Shown here: piece after piece, positions 36,434 through 47,900 of the stretch
How positions within the stretch are numbered: position 1 is the first letter of the stretch
Layout: every line of letters starts with the position of its first letter
Origin: Opitutales bacterium
GTDB taxonomy: Bacteria > Verrucomicrobiota > Verrucomicrobiia > Opitutales > Opitutaceae
DNA: 64,000 nt
Assembly: GCA_018700525.1 (NCBI GenBank)
Contig: JABITN010000057.1
Span: 1-64,000 of the forward strand
Direction of reading: 5' to 3'
Notes under the pieces: generated by a model
The model's database searches: none
Told to the model about the DNA's origin: nothing
Seen by the model: only the letters and a program-made list of their open reading frames with translations
Program-made: the position numbers and the translations under genes

Positions 36434-37879
36434 ATGGAATACGAAGCAGTAATTGGTTTAGAGGTTCACGTTCAGATAAAGGCGGAATCGAAGATATTCA
36501 CTCGGTGTAGAGCAGGGTTTGGCTATGAACCGAACACTTTGGTGGATCCGGTGATCATGGGACTTCCTGGAGCCTTGCCGGTCATGAATAAGAAGGCGCT
36601 TGATGGAATCATCAAAGCCGGATTAGCCCTTAATTGTAGGATTCCAGAAGTGTGCAAATGGGATCGGAAAAACTATTTCTATCCTGACAGTCCGAATAAT
36701 TATCAAATAACGCAATACGATCAGCCAATTTGCGAAGGCGGTTTAGTCGAGATCGAACTTTCGAGCGATTCGCGTGCTTCGATGGGCGAGCACAAAAGGA
36801 TTCAACTAACGCGTATCCATTTGGAAAACGATGTAGGCAAGCTGAACCATTTCAGCGAAGATAGCTTGGTTGACTATAATCGAGCAGGTACTTCGTTGAT
36901 GGAAATCGTAACTGAACCTGACATGCATTCCGGCGAAGAGGCTTTCGCCCTGCTAACTGCCGTACGTCAAATTATGGTGTATTGCGGTATCTCCGATTGC
37001 GACATGGAGAAGGGGCAGATGCGTGCGGATGCGAATATATCAGTCCGTCCAGTTGGCCAAAAAGAACTCGGTTCGAAAATCGAGTTAAAAAACCTAAATA
37101 GTATCACTGGCGTAAAAAATGGTATCGAATACGAAATCAAACGTCAGACTCGCGAGCTAAAGAAGGGCAATACTATCGTCCAGGCGACATGGCGTTGGGA
37201 TGCTGAGCAAGGGCGTACCGAGTCGATGCGGGAGAAGGAGGATGCTCACGACTATCGCTATTTGCCAGACCCAGATTTGATGCCGGTACGAGTCGATGAA
37301 GAATGGAAAAATCGGATACAGTCGGAAATTCCCGAATTGCCATTCGATAAACAACGCCGGTTTTTTGAAGAATATGATTTGCCCTATACGATCACATCAG
37401 TGCTGGTTCCCGATCGGGATTTGAGCGATTATTTTGAAGCGGCGGCTAAGCAGTCGCCAAAGATGGCTCAGGCCATTGGGAATTACGTAACGAACGATTT
37501 ATTGCGTGAACTTTCGGAAGCCGGGCAATCGTTAGCGGACTGCAAGGTAACCGCAGAGCATTTGCTTTCCCTGGTAAGCACAGTGGATAAGGGAACTATT
37601 ACCAAGCAAATTGGAAAAGACGTTTTCCTGGAGATGTTCAAAAGCGGGGAGCTAGCAGATGCAGTTATTGAGCGAAAAGGGCTGAAGTCGGATTTCGATG
37701 ACGATCAGGTAAAAGCTTGGTGCCAAGAAGCAATCGATGAGAATTCGAAATCCGCTGAAAATTTTAAATCAGGAAATGAAAAAGCGCTCAATGCATTGCT
37801 CGGTCCTGTGATGAAAAAAAGTCGTGGAAAAGCCAACCCACAGACAGTTAATAAACTACTTCGAGAATTGATTCGTTAG
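36434..37879 (+). CDS. gatB: Asp/Glu-tRNA amidotransferase subunit B
   Basis: Kinase/transamidase subunit of 481 residues that activates the tRNA-bound Glu/Asp and adds ammonia. The start MEYEAVIGLEVHVQIK is the family N-terminus and has AGGT just upstream; the longer frame from 36296 overlaps gatA and is not used. The catalytic block and DANISVRP, plus the C-terminal YqeY-like tail domain (about 400-481), are present. It ends the pheST-gatCAB unit; only a weak GGGGGACTCCC hairpin follows. Confidence 0.95.
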   Translation: MEYEAVIGLEVHVQIKAESKIFTRCRAGFGYEPNTLVDPVIMGLPGALPVMNKKALDGIIKAGLALNCRIPEVCKWDRKNYFYPDSPNNYQITQYDQPICEGGLVEIELSSDSRASMGEHKRIQLTRIHLENDVGKLNHFSEDSLVDYNRAGTSLMEIVTEPDMHSGEEAFALLTAVRQIMVYCGISDCDMEKGQMRADANISVRPVGQKELGSKIELKNLNSITGVKNGIEYEIKRQTRELKKGNTIVQATWRWDAEQGRTESMREKEDAHDYRYLPDPDLMPVRVDEEWKNRIQSEIPELPFDKQRRFFEEYDLPYTITSVLVPDRDLSDYFEAAAKQSPKMAQAIGNYVTNDLLRELSEAGQSLADCKVTAEHLLSLVSTVDKGTITKQIGKDVFLEMFKSGELADAVIERKGLKSDFDDDQVKAWCQEAIDENSKSAENFKSGNEKALNALLGPVMKKSRGKANPQTVNKLLRELIR

Positions 37880-38180
37880 TAACTCGCTGGGGGACTCCCT
37901 TATATTGAGCTGGGTGTAGATTCTCAACCGGGAGCGGCAGGTTCCGTGTGAATTGACTAGACGAGGATGATTATCTGATCGAAATAATCTCTGAATAGCA
38001 GTAGGAGAAATTAGAAGATACTGTCATCTTTAATAAGAAAAGATATCACCAACGAGATGATAAATCAGTAGATAAGCGACTAAATCAAGTGTTACACTTG
38101 GTTCACGCTTGAAATACCTCCCATGCGCTAGGATATTCGAATAATGTTGTCAGATTAGCTCAACATTGGGCGGTAGAAAA
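37880..38180. other. Intergenic stretch after gatB
   Basis: About 300 A/T-rich bases with stops in all frames. I found no tRNA, clear terminator, fossil or repeat; it probably holds the promoter of the FAD oxidoreductase gene that starts at 38181. Confidence 0.5.
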
Positions 38181-39854
38181 ATGGGTAGCTATATCATCAG
38201 GTTCACACTTTTAATTTTCATCTGTTGCGTTCATCGACTTGGGGCAGAGCCAGCTCAACTGAAAGCAGACGTCGTTGTGTATGGCGATGCGGCCGTTGGT
38301 GTCGCTGCCGCGGTGCAAGCGGCGCGGATGGAAAAATCCGTAATACTCGTTTCTCAATACGGGCATCTCGGAGGGATGAGCAGCAGTGGCCTCGGTTGGA
38401 CAGATATCGGAAACTCCGAGATATTGGGAGGGATTTCTCGAGAATTCTATCATAAAGTCTACCGCTATTATCAGAAACCCGATACCTGGGTGCATCAGAG
38501 CAAAAACGAATTTTCAGTAATGGGACAAGGGACTCCCACCTTTAACAAGACGACCCAACTTGCTTCGGTTTTTGAACCTAAGGTGGCCGAGTTGATTTTC
38601 AAGCAACTGGTCGAAGAAGCGGGCGTCCGAGTTATTGAGGGGCGTTTGAAGCTAAAGGAGGGAGTCGCGATGGATGGCCAGCGCATTGTGGAATTTAACC
38701 TTGAAGACGGCACCATTATCAAAGGAAAAATGTTCATTGATGCCTCCTATGAGGGTGATCTATTGGCGACGGCGGGTGTCACCTTTGTAGTCGGACGCGA
38801 GGCGAATGCACAATATAAAGAGGTCTCCAACGCTATCACTAGTCCTGTGCACGGGAACAATCTGCACGAAGGGATCGACCCCTATCTTGTAAAAGGTGTT
38901 CCGTCCAGTGGAGTGCTGTCGGGCGGCAATGAGTTCGATGGGGCAGATGTCGGGAAAGCTGACCACAGACTGCAAGCCTTCTGTTACCGCATGTGTCTGA
39001 CCAACGTGCCTGACAATAGGGTGATGGTGTCCAAACCAAATAGCTACAATGATGGCGATTACGAAATTTTGTTTCGGGCGATTGAAGCAGGTCAATCGAG
39101 TCAGTTTTTCAAGCTCTCCCCTATGCCGAACATGAAAACGGATTCGAATAATTTGGGTGGAATTTCAACCGACTACATTGGAATGAATTATAGTTCTCTC
39201 CCGCCGGACCATCCGGATTACTGGGATTGGACCACATTGTCGCACGAAGAACGCGAAGCCATCGCCGCAAAACATCGTGACTGGCAAATGGGGATGATCT
39301 GGACATTGCAGAACCATCTTCGTGTGCCGGACCCCATCAAGAGGAGATACGCTGGCTGGGGATTGCCAGTCGATGAATTTACTGACAACGACAACTGGCC
39401 ATACAATTTGTATGTTCGTGAAGGTCGACGAATGGTATCTGACTTTGTCATGACTGAGCACCAATGCCGCCAAAACCCAGATTACCCTCAAGTGACAGAC
39501 TCTATCGGAATGGGTGCCTATACCATGGACTCACACAACGTCCAACGCGTCATCTATAAAGGGCAACTGAGAAATGAAGGTGACATCCAACGAAGTCTTG
39601 GTGGCAAACCTTATCCGATCTCATACCAATCGACTGTCCCAAGCAAAAGCGAATGCGAAAATCTGCTTGTTCCTTGGTGCCTTTCCGCTTCCCATATAGC
39701 CTTTGGCTCGATTCGCATGGAGCCGGTCGGCATGGTTCTTGGACAGAGTGTGGCTACAGCTGCATCTCATGCCCTCGACGATGGCATCGCCGTTCAGGAT
39801 GTGGATTACAACAAATTGAGAGAACGATTAATCAAAGATGGGCAACAATTATAG
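38181..39854 (+). CDS. Secreted FAD-dependent oxidoreductase (FAD_oxidored family)
   Basis: Exported flavoenzyme of 557 residues. Residues 1-22 form a signal peptide ending near GAEP. The flavin-binding fold starts ADVVVYGDAAVGVAAAVQAA, a variant of the dinucleotide motif, then HLGGMSSSGLGWTD, characteristic of the family often found beside sulfatases and glycan-degrading enzymes in Planctomycetes and Verrucomicrobia. FAD-contact Cterm block RMEPVGMVLGQSVATAA is intact. The substrate is unknown. The start at ATG 38181 is preferred over the TTG at 38166. It is followed by a sulfatase remnant, suggesting both once belonged to one catabolic locus. Confidence 0.82.
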   Translation: MGSYIIRFTLLIFICCVHRLGAEPAQLKADVVVYGDAAVGVAAAVQAARMEKSVILVSQYGHLGGMSSSGLGWTDIGNSEILGGISREFYHKVYRYYQKPDTWVHQSKNEFSVMGQGTPTFNKTTQLASVFEPKVAELIFKQLVEEAGVRVIEGRLKLKEGVAMDGQRIVEFNLEDGTIIKGKMFIDASYEGDLLATAGVTFVVGREANAQYKEVSNAITSPVHGNNLHEGIDPYLVKGVPSSGVLSGGNEFDGADVGKADHRLQAFCYRMCLTNVPDNRVMVSKPNSYNDGDYEILFRAIEAGQSSQFFKLSPMPNMKTDSNNLGGISTDYIGMNYSSLPPDHPDYWDWTTLSHEEREAIAAKHRDWQMGMIWTLQNHLRVPDPIKRRYAGWGLPVDEFTDNDNWPYNLYVREGRRMVSDFVMTEHQCRQNPDYPQVTDSIGMGAYTMDSHNVQRVIYKGQLRNEGDIQRSLGGKPYPISYQSTVPSKSECENLLVPWCLSASHIAFGSIRMEPVGMVLGQSVATAASHALDDGIAVQDVDYNKLRERLIKDGQQL

Positions 39855-39952
39855 TGTAGCCCAAGAAGGTGCCGTAGATAACGGCTAACGCTGCAAGCGT
39901 TCGCTGCTCTCTAAGTATGGAAAAAGAGTAATACCATAAAATAAGGGAGGCC

Positions 39953-40352
39953 ATTAAGGTATTAATTGCGTTTTACTCCTATTAACAAGCACGGCCTTAT
40001 GCGTCGCGGAACGGCCCAATATCCTCTTCTTTTTGGTCGATTTCATGTGTATTGGCAAAACTTCCGTGCCTTTTTTATATAAGGATGGAGAAGTTCGAAA
40101 GATCGGGTTAAATAATCTTTATCCGCATAGTCACTGTAATACTCTTTTTTCTACATATCGGCAAAAAACTGGAAAATCATCTACAATTACGAGTCTGAAA
40201 CCTGGGAATTGTGCAATCTCAAAGACGATCCGTTTGAGAAAATAAACATACTCGGTAAAGAACCGGAATTGGCCTTAAAACTGGCAAAGAACATGGTGGA
40301 AAAACTCGATTCACCGAGGGCGATGTACCCTGAGAGCATTAGTTCAGGGTAA
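39953..40352 (+). pseudogene. Gutted sulfatase gene (only ends remain)
   Basis: Both ends of a secreted sulfatase are visible in about 400 bases, against the roughly 1.4-1.5 kb expected. After an AAGGGAGG site, an ATT sits where an ATG is expected (39953), followed by KVLIA, a frame change, VLLLLTSTALCVAERPNILF (signal peptide plus N-terminal sulfatase block RPNILFFLVD), and then, with no middle, a C-terminal part with NWKIIYNYESETWELCNLKD and KLAKNMVEKLDS, ending at TAA 40350. The catalytic CxPSR region and the centre are deleted. It is non-functional. Confidence 0.72.
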
Positions 40353-40529
40353 GGACTGAAGCCAGGCCTCAACACACAGAGAGCGGGCTGGTGACCAGGA
40401 GAATCGCAGACTACCTGAAAATTTTTGTGATGCACGACCGCAGAAACAACTCTATCATCTGTTGTACGGAAGAAACGACAGCATAAAAATGGCTCTTTTT
40501 GTGTTGATCGACGCCACTGTTTCCTTGCT

Positions 40530-42626
40530 ATGTATCAAAAAATTCTATTACAAGTTGGAATGGTAAATACTTCGCTTCTGTTTTCTATTGTGGCTGCAAT
40601 CTTCGCCCTTGGCTTCGCCCTCGCCAAATATAAAGGCATAATGAAGTGGGACGAGGGAGACGATAAGATGAGGGAGATCGCGAAGATGATCCAAGAGGGT
40701 GCCTTCGCGTTTTTGAAAGCGGAATATAGATGGCTATGTGTTTTTGTGGGGATTGTTTTCGTCGCGATCGCGGTTTCGCCAGAAGATCAAGGGTTGGGGA
40801 TTCGGACGGCTATAGCATTTGTAAGCGGAGCGTTTGCGTCAGGGCTTGCGGGCTTTTTCGGTATGCATACGGCGACGCGCTCTGCGGTGCGTACCGCTGA
40901 AGCGGCTCGGAAGGATTTGAAGGATGCGTTGTCGGTATCATTTAGCTCGGGAATCGTGATGGGGTTTTCGGTAGTGGGACTGGGTTTGGTAGGCATCGCG
41001 GTATTCGTTTCACTCTTTTCTCAAGGCGGTCCGATTACGGAAGGCGTTTTGGAGCAGGTTCTGGGCTTTAGTTTTGGAGCGTCGTCTATTGCACTATTTG
41101 CTCGTGTTGGCGGAGGTATATTTACGAAGGCGGCTGATGTGGGGTCAGACTTAGTCGGAAAAGTCGAAGCGGGTATCCCGGAGGACGATCCGCGCAATCC
41201 AGGAACCATAGCCGATAATGTGGGAGACAATGTGGGAGATGTTGCGGGTATGGGAGCGGATCTTTTTGAGTCTTACGTGGGATCGATTATAGCGGCTATG
41301 ATTCTCGGGGCGGCGCTATTTGCAGGACAAGAGAATGTATCGAGCGTCATTCTACTGCCGATAGCGGTCGCATCTTGCGGAATCGTGGCTTCGGCGATTG
41401 GCAGTTTTTTCGTATCCGCAAAAGACGAACACTCACTCCACCTAGCGTTGTTTCGTGGGTTGCTCGCGGCTTCCATCATATCGATGGGTGCGGTATTCGT
41501 ATTGACGAAATGGGTTTTCAATTTCGAAGGGCTCCGTTTGAATGGTCAGGACATTGGTGGGATGAACGTATTTTGGGCTGTAATCGCAGGTTTGATCGCG
41601 GGAGTAGCTATTGGGAAAGTAACGGAATACTATACCGCATTGGAGGCGAAGCCTGCTCAGTTTATCGCTGCTCAATCTAAGACCGGCGCTGCAACGAATA
41701 TTATCCATGGTTTGGCTACGGGCATGGAGTCAGTAGCATTGCCTGTATTGTTGCTGTGTGGGGCGATCTATTTCGCTTACGATCAAGCGGGGGTTTACGG
41801 CGTTGCGATATCGGCGGTAGGTATGCTTTCGACTTTAGGAATCTCGCTGGGAGTGGATGCTTATGGCCCTGTTGCGGACAACGCAGGAGGCATGGCCGTT
41901 ATGGCCGGTCTGCCTGAGGAGGTCCGGGCCCGGACTGACGCTTTGGATGCGGTCGGCAATACGACGGCTGCTGTAGGAAAAGGTTTTGCGATTGGATCGG
42001 CAGCCTTGACGGCCTTGGCCCTTTTTAATGCATTTTGTGAAAAAGCGATTCCGGGTACTGGTAAGCTGGTGCTCGATATCAACAATTCGGATGTGATGAT
42101 CGGGCTCCTCCTAGGCGGGTTCTTGCCATTTCTTTTCAGCGCATTGACTATGAGGGCTGTCGGAAGAGCTGCAGGGGCGATGGTTGACGAGATTCGCCGT
42201 CAATTCCACGAGATCCCGGGGATTCTTGAGGGTACAGGAAAGCCGGATCCGGCGCGTTGCGTTCAGATTTCAACAACCGGTGCACTTAAGCAGATGGTTT
42301 TACCTGGGTTGATGGCGATCGTTATTCCCATCGTGGTTGGCAAGTTAATGGGCGCCGAAATGTTGGGAGGTTTGCTAGCTGGGGCGCTCATCACGGGTGT
42401 TATGATGGCTATTTTTATGGCGAATGCGGGGGGAGCTTGGGACAATGCCAAAAAATACATCGAAGAAGGAAACGAAGGCGGCAAGGGCTCTGAAGCTCAC
42501 AAGGCCGCGATTGTCGGCGATACGGTGGGCGATCCTTTCAAGGATACGTCTGGACCAGCTCTGAATATTTTGATTAAGCTGATGACGGTAGTCGGCTTGG
42601 TATTCCTGCCTTGGTTTGTTGGATGA
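40530..42626 (+). CDS. hppA: Membrane-bound ion-pumping pyrophosphatase
   Basis: Integral membrane pump of 698 residues that couples pyrophosphate hydrolysis to Na+ or H+ transport. The substrate motif [11 protein letters not shown], the following [19 protein letters not shown] and the C-terminal [14 protein letters not shown] carry the Mg-PPi ligands. About 16 hydrophobic helices are visible. In [10 protein letters not shown], alanine replaces the lysine found in K+-independent pumps, so this is the K+-dependent class, which includes Na+-PPases. The start may be ATG 40530 or ATG 40560. It is the sole gene of its unit. Confidence 0.95.
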   Translation: MYQKILLQVGMVNTSLLFSIVAAIFALGFALAKYKGIMKWDEGDDKMREIAKMIQEGAFAFLKAEYRWLCVFVGIVFVAIAVSPEDQGLGIRTAIAFVSGAFASGLAGFFGMHTATRSAVRTAEAARKDLKDALSVSFSSGIVMGFSVVGLGLVGIAVFVSLFSQGGPITEGVLEQVLGFSFGASSIALFARVGGGIFTKAADVGSDLVGKVEAGIPEDDPRNPGTIADNVGDNVGDVAGMGADLFESYVGSIIAAMILGAALFAGQENVSSVILLPIAVASCGIVASAIGSFFVSAKDEHSLHLALFRGLLAASIISMGAVFVLTKWVFNFEGLRLNGQDIGGMNVFWAVIAGLIAGVAIGKVTEYYTALEAKPAQFIAAQSKTGAATNIIHGLATGMESVALPVLLLCGAIYFAYDQAGVYGVAISAVGMLSTLGISLGVDAYGPVADNAGGMAVMAGLPEEVRARTDALDAVGNTTAAVGKGFAIGSAALTALALFNAFCEKAIPGTGKLVLDINNSDVMIGLLLGGFLPFLFSALTMRAVGRAAGAMVDEIRRQFHEIPGILEGTGKPDPARCVQISTTGALKQMVLPGLMAIVIPIVVGKLMGAEMLGGLLAGALITGVMMAIFMANAGGAWDNAKKYIEEGNEGGKGSEAHKAAIVGDTVGDPFKDTSGPALNILIKLMTVVGLVFLPWFVG

Positions 42627-42633
42627 AAAATTA

Positions 42634-42655
42634 GCGGTCGCTCAAGGTCGACCGC
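42634..42655. terminator. Hairpin between convergent hppA and sulfatase
   Basis: A perfect 7-bp stem GCGGTCG/CGACCGC over an 8-base loop begins eight bases after the hppA stop. It lacks a T-run and could act for either convergent gene. Confidence 0.4.
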
Positions 42656-42689
42656 CACTGCTTTACTGAATACGGCGAAGAGGAAGGTT

Positions 42690-44045
42690 CTACTGTAGGA
42701 CCTCTTCTTCGAAAATGGTGCGTTGGGACTCGGGCCTGGTGATCTCGTGATCCGTTATTTGCGGCCGCAATTCTCCTGCTCGTTCCATTGCGTCGAGAAT
42801 CTTGATTTTCAGATGAGCCTTCACTTTGTTGTGCGAGGCGTAGCCGATAAGGTTTTGAAGCTCGTAGGGATCGGAGTGTAGGTCGTAGAGATAGCTTTCG
42901 GTGTAGGTGTCGGAGCGGGACTCCGTTTCGCCGTCAGCATCGGGAGCAACGATTCCGTATTTCCATCGGGCGGTCCGAATCGCTCGGCCGACTTGAGATT
43001 CGCTTATCTGGATGAACGCTTCCTGCTCCCATTCGTGGCTCTGGCCACGGAGGATTGGCATGAGTGAGCGTCCAGGCAGAGAATCCGGCGGAGTGATACC
43101 GCATGAGTCGAGGAGCGTTGGAACGAGGTCCACTAGGCTAGTGACTTCCTGGCGTCGACCGCCTCCATCGAAGCCGGGGCCGCAAAACGCGGTCGGGACG
43201 CGAACGGATGCTTCGTGACCGGAGCGTTTGTACTCCGAGTTGCGCGTCTTGAAGTGGCAGGCGTGGTCGGCCGTGAAGAGAATGATGGTTTCCTTGTCTA
43301 TTCGGAGGCTCTTGAGCGCATCCATGATGCGACCGAGCGCTTCGTCGAGACGTTTGATCATGCCCAAATAACCGCCGAGGTGCTGCCCAGAGCTGCCTCC
43401 AAGGGCTTGAAGGTCGGGTGGTATCCACTTGCCTGTGTAGCGTTCGCGATAGCCGTCTGGGGGCGGGTAGTCGTCTACATGGTTCTGGTGATGCGGCTCG
43501 AGGTAGGAAGTGAAGAGGAAAAATGGTTTGTCTTCTTTGCTTTTCTCGTCGACGTAGCGGATAACCGCATCGGTCATAGCATCCACGCGATACCCTGGAA
43601 GATGGACCATTTCGTTGTCGTTGTTCCAGAGGTTGCAATCGTAGGCGTCCGATTGGAATTCGAGTAAGTTGGTCGCGAGCCAGTAATCGTATCCGCCGCG
43701 TTCTTCGGCCGGGACGAAGTCATCGTTCGAGCCTAAATGCCATTTGCCGATGTAGCCGGTATTGTAGCCGGCCTCGGTGTAGTGTTGAGCGATGGTCTTG
43801 AGGGTTTTGTCGAGCGGGATCCCGTTGCGCCAACTTCCGGTTTGGGTCGCGTAGAGACCTGTCTGTAGACAGGAGCGGGCAGGGCCGCAAACAGGTTGGC
43901 AGGTGATCGAATGGTCAATGTGAGTCCCGAAATTGGCCATTCGATCAAAATTCGGTGTCACATCCAGTGGATTGCCGTGGGCTCCACAAGTGTCCCAGCG
44001 TTGCTGGTCCGTGAAAAATACGATCACGTTGGGTTGTTTCGTCAT
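42690..44045 (-). CDS. Sulfatase, type I
   Basis: Hydrolase of sulfate esters, 451 residues. The formylglycine cysteine lies in [11 protein letters not shown] (Cys53), matching CxPxR; metal-binding residues are in FFTDQQRWD and FTADHACH. There is no signal peptide, so a cytoplasmic location is indicated, unlike many polysaccharide sulfatases. Conversion of Cys to formylglycine needs a maturase that I do not see here. It is divergent from an SDR gene with only 150 bases between starts, so the two may be co-regulated. Confidence 0.88.
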   Translation of the reverse strand: MTKQPNVIVFFTDQQRWDTCGAHGNPLDVTPNFDRMANFGTHIDHSITCQPVCGPARSCLQTGLYATQTGSWRNGIPLDKTLKTIAQHYTEAGYNTGYIGKWHLGSNDDFVPAEERGGYDYWLATNLLEFQSDAYDCNLWNNDNEMVHLPGYRVDAMTDAVIRYVDEKSKEDKPFFLFTSYLEPHHQNHVDDYPPPDGYRERYTGKWIPPDLQALGGSSGQHLGGYLGMIKRLDEALGRIMDALKSLRIDKETIILFTADHACHFKTRNSEYKRSGHEASVRVPTAFCGPGFDGGGRRQEVTSLVDLVPTLLDSCGITPPDSLPGRSLMPILRGQSHEWEQEAFIQISESQVGRAIRTARWKYGIVAPDADGETESRSDTYTESYLYDLHSDPYELQNLIGYASHNKVKAHLKIKILDAMERAGELRPQITDHEITRPESQRTIFEEEVLQ

Positions 44046-44195
44046 AATGTGGGGCCCGAGTATCGTGATATTTCCTGCATTCGTAAAATCCTAAGAAGAT
44101 GAAAATTGGTTCGCCGTGCGATTGCAAGTTGGATTTACGAGGTCTCGACAAGATTGACGCTTGAGAAAGTCCGGTTGCTAGTTCGTTTTGAAAAC

Positions 44196-44951
44196 ATGCC
44201 AGATCAATTGCTAAAAGGAAAGGTGGTGCTCATTACAGGAGGAGGACGCGGCCTGGGTCGCACGATAGGGCTCGGCTATGCTACAGAAGGAGCTCAAGTG
44301 GTTGTTTGCTCTCGCACGTCGAGTGAGGTTCGGGAAACGGTATCGCGGATACGCGAAAACGGTGGAGAGGCTATTGGCATAGCGGCGGATTTATCGGAAG
44401 AGGCGGAGTCCGAGCGGGTAATGGATGAGATCGAAGCTGTGTTTGGCAGGCTCGATATCGTGTTTCTCAACGCTGGGGGTAATTCCTGCGGAGCGCGCGA
44501 GCCAATCGAGACTGTAGATGCGAAGGCTTGGATTAAAACTATAGAGATTAATCTGTATACGGCGTTTCATGTCGCCAAAGCATCGATACGCCTGCTAAAG
44601 CAAAGCGACAATGGAAAAATTCTGACAATGGGCTCTGGAATGGGGAGGAAGCCTAATGGGCGAAGTTCTGCTTACAGTGCCTCGAAAGCAGCGCTTTGGA
44701 TGCTGACCCAATCGTTGTCGATCGAGCTTGCTGAATATGGAATTACGGTCAACGAAATGATCCCGGGGCCGGTGAAATCAAATGTTCCGAGCGACGAGCT
44801 TTTCGAACCCTATTTGATCGAAAAAGGTGATTGGCAGAACGAATGGATGAAAGGTTCGGAGGACGTCGTTCCGATGGCTATCTTTTTGGCGAGTCAACAC
44901 GAATTCGGACCTTCCGGACAGAGCTTCGCTTTGAATCGAAGGTTGCTTTGA
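44196..44951 (+). CDS. SDR-family oxidoreductase divergent from sulfatase
   Basis: Short-chain dehydrogenase of 251 residues. TGGGRGLGRTIG (about 14-25) binds NAD(P), NAGG is near residue 90, and the catalytic set is in SSAYSASKAALWM. The C-terminus SGQSFALNRRLL resembles a subgroup of sugar-alcohol or polyol-type SDRs. The start at 44196 gives the standard N-terminus; the frame opens at a TTG at 44106. It ends close to the convergent RND gene with an inverted repeat between. Confidence 0.85.
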   Translation: MPDQLLKGKVVLITGGGRGLGRTIGLGYATEGAQVVVCSRTSSEVRETVSRIRENGGEAIGIAADLSEEAESERVMDEIEAVFGRLDIVFLNAGGNSCGAREPIETVDAKAWIKTIEINLYTAFHVAKASIRLLKQSDNGKILTMGSGMGRKPNGRSSAYSASKAALWMLTQSLSIELAEYGITVNEMIPGPVKSNVPSDELFEPYLIEKGDWQNEWMKGSEDVVPMAIFLASQHEFGPSGQSFALNRRLL

Positions 44952-44979
44952 TTGCACGTGAACAGAGCGTCGGTGCAAT
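44951..44979. terminator. Inverted repeat between convergent SDR and RND genes
   Basis: ATTGCAC and GTGCAAT form a 7-bp stem with a 15-base loop that overlaps the SDR stop. It may be a bidirectional terminator; no T-run is present. Confidence 0.35.
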
Positions 44980-44990
44980 ACCGTTTGCTA

Positions 44991-47900
44991 CTAGCCCTGA
45001 CGAGTAAACCCACGCCACCATTTCCCCATGAAGGATTTGAAGTCTTCTAGGATGAGATAAGCGCACGGTACCAAGAGGAGGGTGATGAATGTCGCGAAGA
45101 GTACTCCAAAAGCAAGCGAGGTGGCCATTGGTATCAGAAACTGGGCCTGAAGGCTGCGTTCGAGGAGAATAGGGACTAAACCAGCGAAGGTTGTAATCGA
45201 CGTCAGAATGATTGCCCGAAAGCGTTGACTCCCTCCAACATGAACGGCTTCGAACACGGTCATGCCCCCGTTTCGCAATCTATTTATCCGTTCTACCAAT
45301 ACAAGCGAATCATTCACAACCACCCCAGCCATAGCAATAATTCCAAGCATTGAGAGAAGGCTTAAATCTTGGAAGGTTATTAAGTGTCCATAAATGGCTC
45401 CGCCGATTCCAAACGGAATAATGGATATGACGATCAAAGGCTGGAGGTAGCTTTTGAATGGAATCGCCAGCAATGCGTAAATTAAAACCATAACCAGAAG
45501 CATACCGCCAATTATAGCCGGTATTGACTCTTCCATGTCCTTAGCTTCGCCGCCTTTCATTGGGATGACCCCTGGGTATTTCGCTAAAACACGACCCAGT
45601 ATGCTGTCAGGATCGCCCGAACCCTTTCCATACAATGCGACATTAATAGAATCGGTATTGGCAACATCCTTGTCGGCATCGGCTTGGACGTTGATGATGC
45701 GTTGGCGGTCCAGTCGTGAAATCGCCGGATATCCTACGCCATAATTTAGGTTCGCCACTTCGGAGATGGGAATGCGTGAACCGTTCGGTGCGACAATACG
45801 CATCGACTCGAGGTTTCCGAGTGATTCACGCTCTTCTTTGGGGTAGCGAATCATGACGCGAACATCTTCTTTATCTCGCTGGACGCGTTGGGCTTCGGCT
45901 CCGTAAAAGGCGTATCGGATTTGACGGCCCAGATCGGTTGAAGTGAGGCCAAGCGATCGAGCATTGTCCTTCAGCGACACTTTGAGTTCTCGTTTTCCTT
46001 CCGCATAGGTGTCGCGAATATCAAGGAGTCCATCGTATTGTTTGAGTTCTTCTTGAATCTCCATGGAGGCCGCTTTCAGGTCGCGGAAGTTTCTTCCGGT
46101 AAGGCGAATATCCACCGGGAGACCAACGGGACCGGCAGCGCTGGAAAGGAAATTGAGTTTTCGAGCTCCTGGTATTTCACCCACTTTTTCTCGCCATCGC
46201 TGAGAAATATCATCCGCATTGGAATCGATAAGCTCGGCCTTGGCTAATTCCAAAATAATGGAAGCTATGTTGCCGCCGCTGCTAAATGAGGCCGGGGTTG
46301 GGCCGCCTGATAGAACGCTGTATCCAAGGAAGGAGGCCCTGTTCTTTACGGGGTCGATAAAACCTTTGGCAATTTCCTCTTCGGAAATTTCCGTCAAAGA
46401 ATCTTCGATACGTTTAAAGGCTTTTTGCGTTTCCGATAATGGTGTGCCTTTCGCCATATTCAGTTCTACGAAAATATAGTCTGAAGGCACGTTTGGAAAA
46501 AACACGAATCGGACCGCTCCGAAAATGACTAGCGCGAATGAGAAAATCAGCATCGCCACAAAAGCGGATAAGGTCACCCAGCGAAATGTTAGCGCTTTAT
46601 CAAGAATAGGCATGTAAACGTTCTGAATGAAACGTTCTAACCCGTCTGAGAATCGTCTCTGCCATCGAGAGAAAATGTTGAGGTTTTCGCGACCGTCTTT
46701 GTCGCCTACATGGCAGAGTGACAAGTGGTAAGGAAGCACTAGCTTACTTTGAACAAGCGAGAATAGGAGAGTGGGGACTACGACGATTGGGATAACGTAC
46801 ATGAATTTCCCGATCATGCCTGGTAAGAAAAAAACGGGGATAAACGCAACGGCGGTCGTGATCACTGCAAAGGTTACCGGCATCGAGACGAGCTTGGCTC
46901 CCCGAACGGCGCTATCGACTCCGGGACCGCCTTTTTGAAACTCTGTAAACACACTTTCGCCTACGACGATGGCGTCATCGACAACAATTCCCAAAACTAG
47001 AATGAAAGCGAAAAGCGAGAGCAGGTTGATTGAGACTCCAATGAGCGGAGCTATTGCGATGGTTGCCAGAAAGCTGACCGGGATTCCAATTGCCACGAAA
47101 AATGCAAGTGAGGGCCGCAGGAAAATCGTCAGCGTAATGAGTACTAACAGGAATCCAATAAATCCATTCTCGAGGAGCATGTCGATACGGCCTTGAAGGT
47201 AGAAAGACGAATCGCTCCAGGCCTCTAGCTTTACGCCATTGGGGAGCCAGGTTTTAGAGGCGTTTTCTACGTAATCGTAAACTAACTTCGAAATCTCCAG
47301 AGGATTTTCGGACCCGACTTCTCGAACTAGAATTATCCCGGCAGGTTTTTCGTTGAACTTGGTGATCATATCCTGATCGGCGAAGCCATCTTTGATCGTC
47401 GCAACATCTCCAAGATAAAGTTTTCCACCATCCGGATTACTGAGAAGTACGATGTTTTGGAAGTCTGCGCCGACGTAGGCTTGTTCTTTGGTTCGCAGTG
47501 AAATCTCGCCCCCATCGGCTTTGATAAGTCCTCCGGGTAGATCGAGCGAGTTCGATCGAACGGCTTGCACTACTTGCTCGAAGGTTATGTCGTAGTTGAG
47601 TAGTTTAAATTCAGATACTTCTATCGATATTTCATAGTCGCGCACACCTTGAACTTCTGCCTGACTGATACCTTCTAGTTCGACGATTTCATCTCGCACG
47701 CGTTCGGATATTTTCTTGATTTCCTTTTCGCTCGCGTCGCCGTATACGGATACGCGAATGACGTCTTTTTGAATGAGTGGTTCGTCGACGATGGGACGTT
47801 CAGTGTCGGCAGGAAACGAGATAATCGAATCTACTCGGGATTTGATGTCGTCTTTAACCTTAGCGAGATCGTAGCCTTTGTTGATGGTAGCCGTTACGGC

